Source: Coriobacteriaceae bacterium (GTDB lineage Bacteria; Actinomycetota; Coriobacteriia; Anaerosomatales; SLCP01). Taken from it: 6,311 nucleotides of DNA. Positions 5,288-6,311 of the stretch are shown here, one piece after another. How positions within the stretch are numbered: position 1 is the stretch's first letter; every line of letters begins with the position of its first letter. The stretch is from NCBI GenBank assembly GCA_003563465.1, contig PWVH01000083.1, forward strand, positions 1 through 6,311, given 5' to 3'. Made by a program: the position numbers and the translations under genes. Below the pieces are notes generated by a model. The model saw nothing but the letters and a program-made list of their open reading frames with translations, ran no database searches and was not told the origin of the DNA.

Positions 5288-6311
5288 TGGACAGTCGTGG
5301 TTTCGCCCCTCCTGCTGTCCTGCTGGTGATACTCGACGGCCTCGGCGACCGCGCTTGGCCCGAACTCGGCGGCCTGACGCCGCTCGAAGCCGCCAAGAAA
5401 CCTGTCCTCGACGAGCTCGCCGCCGCAGGCAGCACCGGCATCCTCCACTCCCTTGGCCCCGGGCGTGCGCCCGGCACCGATCTCGCACACTTCGTGCTCT
5501 TCGGCTATCCGTCCGACATCTATCCGGGTCGAGTGGTCTTCGAGGCCGCCGGGTGCGGTCTCGAGCTTTCCTCGGCAGATGTCGCCTTCCGGGCGCTCTT
5601 CAGCCGCGTGCGACGCGAGCCCGATGGCACGCTCAAGCTGTTGAATCACTTCGCCGATGTAGACGACGCCGTTTGTCGCGAACTCGCCGCCGGACTCGAA
5701 GCCTTCACCCACGGCGGACTCACCGTCAGGCTGGTCTTCACGGGAGAGAAGCAGGGCGTGATCACCGTCAGCGGTGGCGCGAGTGAGGATGTCACTGACT
5801 GCGACCCGTTCTTCACCGAGCGCCCCATCGCCGCAGTGCTCCCGCTCGCAGACGCCCGGGATCCGGTCGCGGCACGTCTGACCGCCGAGGCGGTCACGGC
5901 GTTCCTCACTCACGCGTACGAGGTCTTCCGGGAGGCGGGCCCGATCGGGGCTTCCGCTGAGGGCCCCACTGAGAGCGAGGAGTCCCTTTTCCTGGTTGCC
6001 AAGTGGACCGGGCGCAAGAGAGCCCTCCCCTCGTTCGCACAGTTGACGGGTATGCGCGGCGCCATCGTCTCGCACGGCACGCTCTTTCGCGGTATCGCCT
6101 CCGAGCTGGGCATGGAGTTCCGCCCGGTTCCCGCCATCGCCGATCCTCGCGCGGAGATCGAGGCTCTCTTGGCCGAGGCGGTCGGCTCGCTGGCCGATGG
6201 GGTCGAGTTCGTGCACGTCCACAGCAAGGCACCGGACGAGGCCGGTCACACCAAGGATCCCTCCCACAAGCGTGACGTGATCGCCTCTCTCGACAAGGGG
6301 CTGTCCCTGCT
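5287..6311 (+). CDS. ApgM-like metalloenzyme (archaeal-type cofactor-independent phosphoglycerate mutase family), 3'-partial
   Basis: The frame is open from ATG 5287 to the window end (341 complete codons). The family is usually about 400 residues, so the C-terminal part, with the remaining metal ligands, is missing here. Family members interconvert 3- and 2-phosphoglycerate using two divalent metals and a phospho-enzyme. Visible motifs are a first metal Asp in VILDGLGDRAW (Asp17), LTPLEAAKKPVLDEL (30-44), PGTDLAHFVLFGY (62-74), YPGRVVFEAAGCGLEL (79-94), DVAFR (98-102), VSHGTLFRGIASELGME (261-277) and HSKAPDEAGHTKDP (312-325), whose Asp317 and His321 are metal ligands by analogy. As I recall the family, ApgM has PGSDTAH, GRGPFEA, FRxNF and a TGDYDTD stretch. 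Here the nucleophile position is Thr64, the Asn is Leu, and the TGDYDTD region reads 'AIADPRAE'. It belongs to the family, but its reaction may differ. It is coupled to the PP-loop-like gene. Confidence 0.85.
   Translation, partial: MDSRGFAPPAVLLVILDGLGDRAWPELGGLTPLEAAKKPVLDELAAAGSTGILHSLGPGRAPGTDLAHFVLFGYPSDIYPGRVVFEAAGCGLELSSADVAFRALFSRVRREPDGTLKLLNHFADVDDAVCRELAAGLEAFTHGGLTVRLVFTGEKQGVITVSGGASEDVTDCDPFFTERPIAAVLPLADARDPVAARLTAEAVTAFLTHAYEVFREAGPIGASAEGPTESEESLFLVAKWTGRKRALPSFAQLTGMRGAIVSHGTLFRGIASELGMEFRPVPAIADPRAEIEALLAEAVGSLADGVEFVHVHSKAPDEAGHTKDPSHKRDVIASLDKGLSL

Noticed and set aside
5176..6267. A 363-codon open frame on the minus strand
   Set aside because: It is antisense to the ApgM-like gene, which has family motifs throughout, a strong Shine-Dalgarno sequence and coupling to its upstream neighbour. 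The antisense translation is rich in G, E and R with no recognisable motif.

Overview
The window is a high-GC bacterial chromosomal segment, densely packed with ordinary genes on both strands. I see no rRNA, tRNA, insertion sequence, integrase or CRISPR array. The gene mix is an anchored PEGA/beta-propeller protein, a PAS-GGDEF signalling enzyme, bacterial-type SerRS and an archaeal-type (ApgM-like) phosphoglycerate mutase homologue. With the high GC and a probable leaderless start, this would suit an actinobacterial lineage such as Coriobacteriia and relatives. That placement is an inference from gene content and composition only, with low to moderate confidence.

Layout. Positions 3-1553 (+) encode a membrane-anchored PEGA plus YVTN-type beta-propeller protein whose true N-terminus probably lies left of the window. 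It converges on serS (1602-2888, -), a complete seryl-tRNA synthetase, with only 48 bp between the two stops and a 13-bp direct repeat there. Upstream of serS is a 279-bp divergent intergenic region (2889-3167). It holds a good Shine-Dalgarno sequence, four tandem copies of a 23-bp repeat, a likely serS -10 box, and two copies of a roughly 28-bp element with dyad symmetry. Rightward from there runs a soluble PAS-PAS-GGDEF diguanylate cyclase (3168-4439). It is followed by a small PP-loop-like protein (start 4499 or 4472, stop at 5287) that shares one base of its stop codon with the start of an ApgM-like metalloenzyme (5287 to beyond the window end).

How the genes relate. The PP-loop-like gene and the ApgM-like gene are almost certainly cotranscribed and translationally coupled, so they probably act in one pathway. 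The ApgM homologue differs from the usual ApgM motifs at several places, including Thr where the nucleophilic Ser is expected, so it may not be a glycolytic mutase. The diguanylate cyclase has both an intact GGDEF catalytic motif and an RxxD inhibitory site, and should make c-di-GMP in the cytosol. The serS upstream region is the least ordinary part: its repeat array would be transcribed as the serS 5' leader and does not resemble a T-box.
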